A DNA stretch of 5,702 bases from Pirellulales bacterium (GTDB taxonomy: Bacteria > Planctomycetota > Planctomycetia > Pirellulales > JAICIG01). The notes beneath the pieces were generated by a model, which saw only the letters and a list, made by a program, of their open reading frames with translations, did not search any database and was not told where the DNA came from. Position 1 is the first letter of the stretch; every line of letters starts with the position of its first letter. Positions 5,203 through 5,702 of this stretch are shown piece by piece. The position numbers and the translations under genes are program-made. The stretch covers positions 1 to 5,702 of the forward strand of contig JAICIG010000478.1 in assembly GCA_025924495.1 (NCBI GenBank), in the 5' to 3' direction.

Positions 5203-5702
5203 ATGAAGCTCGCTGCATGTGTCTTAAGCTTGACGGCCTCGGCCCTGCTTTCAGCCAGCGTCGCCCAAGCACAGTCAATGTATCCGGTGGTTGATGGCCA
5301 GGCGATGGCCATGACCGCCGACGGCGTTGTCCCCGCGGGCAACTTTTATGGCGGTCTCTATGCCATGCCGGGCCCTAATGCAAGCTGGGGATATACGGGC
5401 ACGTGTTGCTCAAATGTTTGGGATGGATATTGCGCAAGTCAACGCTGCCGCCACTGCAAGCACGGCTGCCGCCATCAAGGTTGCAACCAGGGCGGCCTGT
5501 GGCGAAAGCTGATGTGCAAACGGCCCAAGCTGTTCGGCAATAAGTGCAAGTGCCAACAAGGCTGCTGCGGCTGCGGACAGCAAGCTTGCGGACAAGGCGG
5601 TTGCTCAGCGCAAATGATGCACGGCGACGAAGCGTCCGGCGATGTCTCGGCCCCGGAGCAACTGATGCCTCCCCCGCCACAGCCCACCACCGAGCAGCAA
5701 CA
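5203..5702 (+). CDS. Secreted cysteine-rich protein, incomplete at the right edge
   Basis: The reading frame opens at ATG 5203 and stays open for 166 codons to the window end, so the C-terminus is missing. GAGGGGG lies eight bases upstream. Residues 1-23 look like a Sec signal peptide: a Lys at position 3, a hydrophobic core of Ala, Leu, Val and Ser, and a signal peptidase I site after AQA (21-23). The mature protein starts with about 44 residues rich in Gly, Ala and Met. A block then holds 15 cysteines (C68, C69, C77, C82, C85, C89, C94, C105, C115, C117, C121, C122, C124, C129, C134), including CRHCKHGC and CCGCG, with histidines at 84, 87 and 91. A Pro/Gln/Glu-rich tail follows from about 150 (PPPPQP). 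The pattern suggests disulfide bonding or metal binding outside the cytoplasm. I recognise no family and assign no function. Opposite-strand ORFs here are shadows of its GC-rich codons. Confidence 0.85.
   Translation, partial: MKLAACVLSLTASALLSASVAQAQSMYPVVDGQAMAMTADGVVPAGNFYGGLYAMPGPNASWGYTGTCCSNVWDGYCASQRCRHCKHGCRHQGCNQGGLWRKLMCKRPKLFGNKCKCQQGCCGCGQQACGQGGCSAQMMHGDEASGDVSAPEQLMPPPPQPTTEQQ

Noticed and set aside
4997..5278. Minus-strand 93-codon ORF across the SDR to cysteine-rich gene gap
   Set aside because: It overlaps the signal peptide coding region and the likely terminator, shows no domain and has an arginine/serine-rich shadow-like composition.

Overview
The window looks like chromosomal DNA from a GC-rich bacterium, most likely of the phylum Planctomycetota (a Pirellulales-like lineage). 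This is inference, not a database result. It rests on GC-rich codon use, loosely packed genes with long spacers, a multidomain HD-GYP/PAS/GGDEF protein with a basic C-terminal extension of a style I associate with planctomycetes, and a secreted cysteine-rich small protein. There are no tRNA or rRNA genes, CRISPR arrays, transposases or phage genes.

Layout. Positions 1-571 hold no confident gene: one small minus-strand ORF (87-305) is possible, and several inverted repeats lie between 435 and 504. Positions 572-2860 (minus) encode a 762-residue cyclic-di-GMP signalling protein with four parts: an HD-GYP domain whose HHE and GYP motifs are lost, a PAS domain, a GGDEF domain with an intact GGEEF but no inhibitory RxxD site, and an unassigned C-terminal domain of about 170 residues. 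Positions 2861-3236 are a divergent intergenic region. Positions 3237-4100 and 4149-4928 (plus) form a likely two-gene operon: a fumarylacetoacetate hydrolase (FAH)-superfamily enzyme, then a short-chain dehydrogenase/reductase (SDR). A possible terminator follows at 5018-5043. At 5203 a secreted protein with 15 cysteines in 67 mature residues begins and runs off the right edge.

How the genes work together. The FAH-SDR pair fits the last two steps of non-phosphorylating deoxy-sugar acid catabolism: oxidation of a 2-keto-3-deoxy acid, then hydrolysis of the resulting diketo acid. Catabolism of L-fucose or L-rhamnose derivatives is the favoured hypothesis, but no other pathway gene is in view. 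The signalling protein is divergently oriented and probably independent. The cysteine-rich protein has its own ribosome binding site and is probably a separate transcription unit. I see no clearly new multi-gene system. The strongest oddities are the signalling protein's combination of degenerate and intact domains, its unassigned C-terminus, and the cysteine-rich exported protein.
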